Positions 61,803 to 64,000 of a stretch of 64,000 nucleotides of DNA are shown here, piece by piece. A model generated the notes under the pieces. It was not told the origin of the DNA. It did no database searches and was given only the letters and a program-made list of their open reading frames with translations. The translations under genes were made by a program, and so were the position numbers. The stretch's first letter is position 1; the number at the start of each line of letters is the position of its first letter. This DNA comes from Pseudomonadota bacterium. Its GTDB lineage: Bacteria; Bdellovibrionota; UBA1018. The DNA lies in the NCBI GenBank assembly GCA_027485695.1, contig JAIXQO010000003.1, forward strand, positions 930,932-994,931, in the 5' to 3' direction.

Positions 61803-62873
61803 ATGAACCAAGGCCATAAGAGTACGGGGGGGGGGCACTGGGTGCAGCGTCAATATCAGCACACTATTGCGGTCGGCCTCTGGGTGATGTTCTCTAGTCT
61901 CTCGCTCGAAGCGCGTTCCGATGAACTATCCGAACGCCTGCTCGCATGCCTACGTCCGAGCCAGGGCGTTTTTTGCTTGGTAAACACGAATCCAGTCTCA
62001 TTCCCCGGACTGCAAGATCCCGATACTCAGCTCCCCATCCGGGGTTGTTATGATGGAATGTTCAACCGATTGGAGAATGCGCGAGACGGCCAAGACGGCT
62101 CCGAGTGTCCGTCGGGCAAGGCGCCGATTTTCGTCGATGTTGTGGTCACTACTCATTGCGGTGCCGCGGATCAGTCTCGCTGTTCAACGGGAGGGTATCT
62201 CCGCGTATCACACATCATGGAAGTTCAAGGAGACCCGCAAAATCCGGGTGTCCTGGGAAAACTCGCCATCGAATTGCCGCAGACCCCTTGGATTATCTCG
62301 GCTTCCGGAGTGATGGATCGTTTACGCGTCACCTGTGAGGGACTGCCGGGCCATGTGTTTGACCCGAACCTCCGAACTTGCGTTCAAAAGCCGGAGTCAC
62401 TTTGTGCAGAACTGAGTCTCGTCTGGAAAAATGGGCGTTGTCAGCCTCCGTCCCTGCGCTGCGCGAGCTGCTTGGCGGACGAGATGAATTACTGTCGCGG
62501 CTATGTCTATATTCCGAACGGAGGAAATTGTTTTTGCGAAGGTAAAAATACGACTTTGAGCTCGTGCAAATTTCAGTTGCCGACCGTTCAAGCGCAACCT
62601 GCAAGAGGACTGACTTACAACCGATTGATTTGTCCGCCTCGACCGGCAGACGCCATGGGCGGCGGTGGCGCGCCAACCAAAGACAATCAGTACAACTGCC
62701 AGCCTTACGTTTTTCCGAGCGGGCGAGAGAGTGATTGTCATTCGCCGAATTGGTTCAATCCATGGACGGGAAAATGTGACTCTCCGGATGACCTCAAGCT
62801 CAGAGAGATCATCGATTCCACCACTGAAAACGAAGAAAACAGTGCTTCGAAAACGGGAGCAGCCGGCGGATAG
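61803..62873 (+). CDS. Cys-rich exported protein, family member C
   Basis: 356 aa; GCYDGMFNRLEN, CxxLPGHVFDPNLRTCVQKPESLCAELSLVWKNGRCQPPSLRC, YCRGYVYIPNGGNCFCEGK; G10 tract near the 5' end. Confidence 0.78.
   Translation: MNQGHKSTGGGHWVQRQYQHTIAVGLWVMFSSLSLEARSDELSERLLACLRPSQGVFCLVNTNPVSFPGLQDPDTQLPIRGCYDGMFNRLENARDGQDGSECPSGKAPIFVDVVVTTHCGAADQSRCSTGGYLRVSHIMEVQGDPQNPGVLGKLAIELPQTPWIISASGVMDRLRVTCEGLPGHVFDPNLRTCVQKPESLCAELSLVWKNGRCQPPSLRCASCLADEMNYCRGYVYIPNGGNCFCEGKNTTLSSCKFQLPTVQAQPARGLTYNRLICPPRPADAMGGGGAPTKDNQYNCQPYVFPSGRESDCHSPNWFNPWTGKCDSPDDLKLREIIDSTTENEENSASKTGAAGG
61826..61835. repeat. Poly-G (10) homopolymer tract inside the 5' coding region
   Basis: agtacGGGGGGGGGGcac, encoding ...ST-GGG-H... 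Confidence 0.95.
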
Positions 62874-63085
62874 CTGCGCAATTCGAGAGGCGACCCTTCG
62901 AGGTGTTTCAATTTTTGGGCTGTGCGAAAAGATTGGAAACGAAACCCTTTTGTCTAACTTGTTTACACTTAGCTGGTAATTGGCCGCAATGATTGGGTTG
63001 TTTCGACTTTTCCGCGTTTTTAACGTGTTTCCAACAGTTTCTTTTCTTCATTGAGATTATTACACGACATAAGTATAAATTGCGC

Positions 63086-63901
63086 ATGATGAGCGAATAC
63101 GCCTCGCATGCCGCGATCGATGAAAACGCGAACTCCACTTCGAACGTACTCTCGAGTATTTTCGAGCGGAAACGCAAAAAAAACCGCAGCTACAGCCTTC
63201 GCGCCTTTGCGCGAGATCTGAAGCTCTCTCCCGGTGCCATCAGTCAGATTCTTTCGGGGCGCCGACGCCTCACTTTTCGCACGGCTTCGCAAATTCTTCG
63301 CCGAAGCAATCTGGACACTGAGTCCCGTTCTGAAATTCAATCGTACTTCTTGGGTAATGCCGGCTCTGTCATCGCACCGGGCATCATTGATATTGAGCAG
63401 GACGATGGCCTCAATTATGACATTTCTCCCGATGTGTTTTCGGTGATCGCCGATTGGTACCACTACGCGATTCTGGAAATGGCGGCGATGGAAGGTTGCG
63501 AAGATGATCCGAAACAACTCGGTCAACGCATCGGAGTGTCTTCGGACCGAATCAAGCGGGCGATTGATCGTTTAGTGTCCTTGGGGCTACTTAAGAAGAA
63601 AGACGGCTATCTCCTCAAGACGCGCAAAAAAGTCTCTACATTTGTTTCTTATGGAGCGACCACTTCGAACCCATTAAAAGAGCGTCAGAAGCAAATTCTC
63701 GCGCTATCGAAGCGCTCCCTGATGAGGGACCCGATCGAAAAACGCGTTCACGCTGCATATACGCTTTCAATCAGTGAGGCACAAATCCCTGCACTACGCG
63801 CGAGAATTTCAGAAATTTTTGATGAATTCGTTCAGATCGGTTGCGGTGAGAACGAAAAAATTTACGAAGCGATGATTAACCTGATTCCGTTGGAGAAATA
63901 A
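63086..63901 (+). CDS. TIGR02147 family protein (putative regulator)
   Basis: Likely start MMSEYASHAAIDENANSTSNVLSSIFERKRKKNRSYSLRAFARDLKLSPGAISQILSGRRRLTFRTASQILRRSNLDTESRSEIQSYF. Confidence 0.85.
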   Translation: MMSEYASHAAIDENANSTSNVLSSIFERKRKKNRSYSLRAFARDLKLSPGAISQILSGRRRLTFRTASQILRRSNLDTESRSEIQSYFLGNAGSVIAPGIIDIEQDDGLNYDISPDVFSVIADWYHYAILEMAAMEGCEDDPKQLGQRIGVSSDRIKRAIDRLVSLGLLKKKDGYLLKTRKKVSTFVSYGATTSNPLKERQKQILALSKRSLMRDPIEKRVHAAYTLSISEAQIPALRARISEIFDEFVQIGCGENEKIYEAMINLIPLEK

Positions 63902-63902
63902 T

Positions 63903-64000
63903 ATGATGTCAAACAAACTCATGAGTGCAGTGATTGGATCGGTCTTTTTGCTTGCGACGGTTTCATTCGCCGGAAGTGGCGGAAGTGGCTCTCACGGCGG
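63903..64000 (+). CDS. Partial exported Gly/Ser-rich protein, runs off the right edge
   Basis: MMSNKLMSAVIGSVFLLATVSFAGSGGSGSHGG..., starting 1 nt after the TIGR02147 stop. Confidence 0.65.
   Translation, partial: MMSNKLMSAVIGSVFLLATVSFAGSGGSGSHG

Overview
This 64 kb window is densely coded on both strands. It looks like the chromosome of a Bdellovibrionota/Oligoflexia-type bacterium. That placement is an inference from two TIGR02147-family genes, many exported orphan proteins and general gene style; it was not tested. No rRNA, tRNA, CRISPR array or clear transposon was seen. Housekeeping anchors are metG, an NtrB/NtrC-like two-component pair, rsmD-coaD, an aminotransferase, phoH (PIN-PhoH), sthA and eno-ftsB-like. 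The accessory content I find most interesting is: (1) three paralogous Cys-rich exported proteins interleaved with two very short prepilin-like proteins (58.1-62.9 kb), two of which have homopolymer tracts at their 5' ends; (2) a 1456-aa predicted exported dikinase whose phosphohistidine domain precedes a C-terminal ATP-binding domain, as in plant glucan water dikinases (12.0-16.4 kb); (3) a prenyl/quinone-type cluster with redox enzymes and two cryptochrome/photolyase-family genes, organised around a GbsR/MarR-like regulator with two copies of a 24-bp palindrome (34.8-45.5 kb); (4) a predicted exported protein with kinase-like motifs (7.0-7.8 kb); (5) TIGR02147 regulator genes directly coupled to exported-protein genes; (6) a 119-bp element bounded by perfect 20-bp inverted repeats (27.43-27.55 kb). 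All assignments come from reading motifs by eye; no database search was run.
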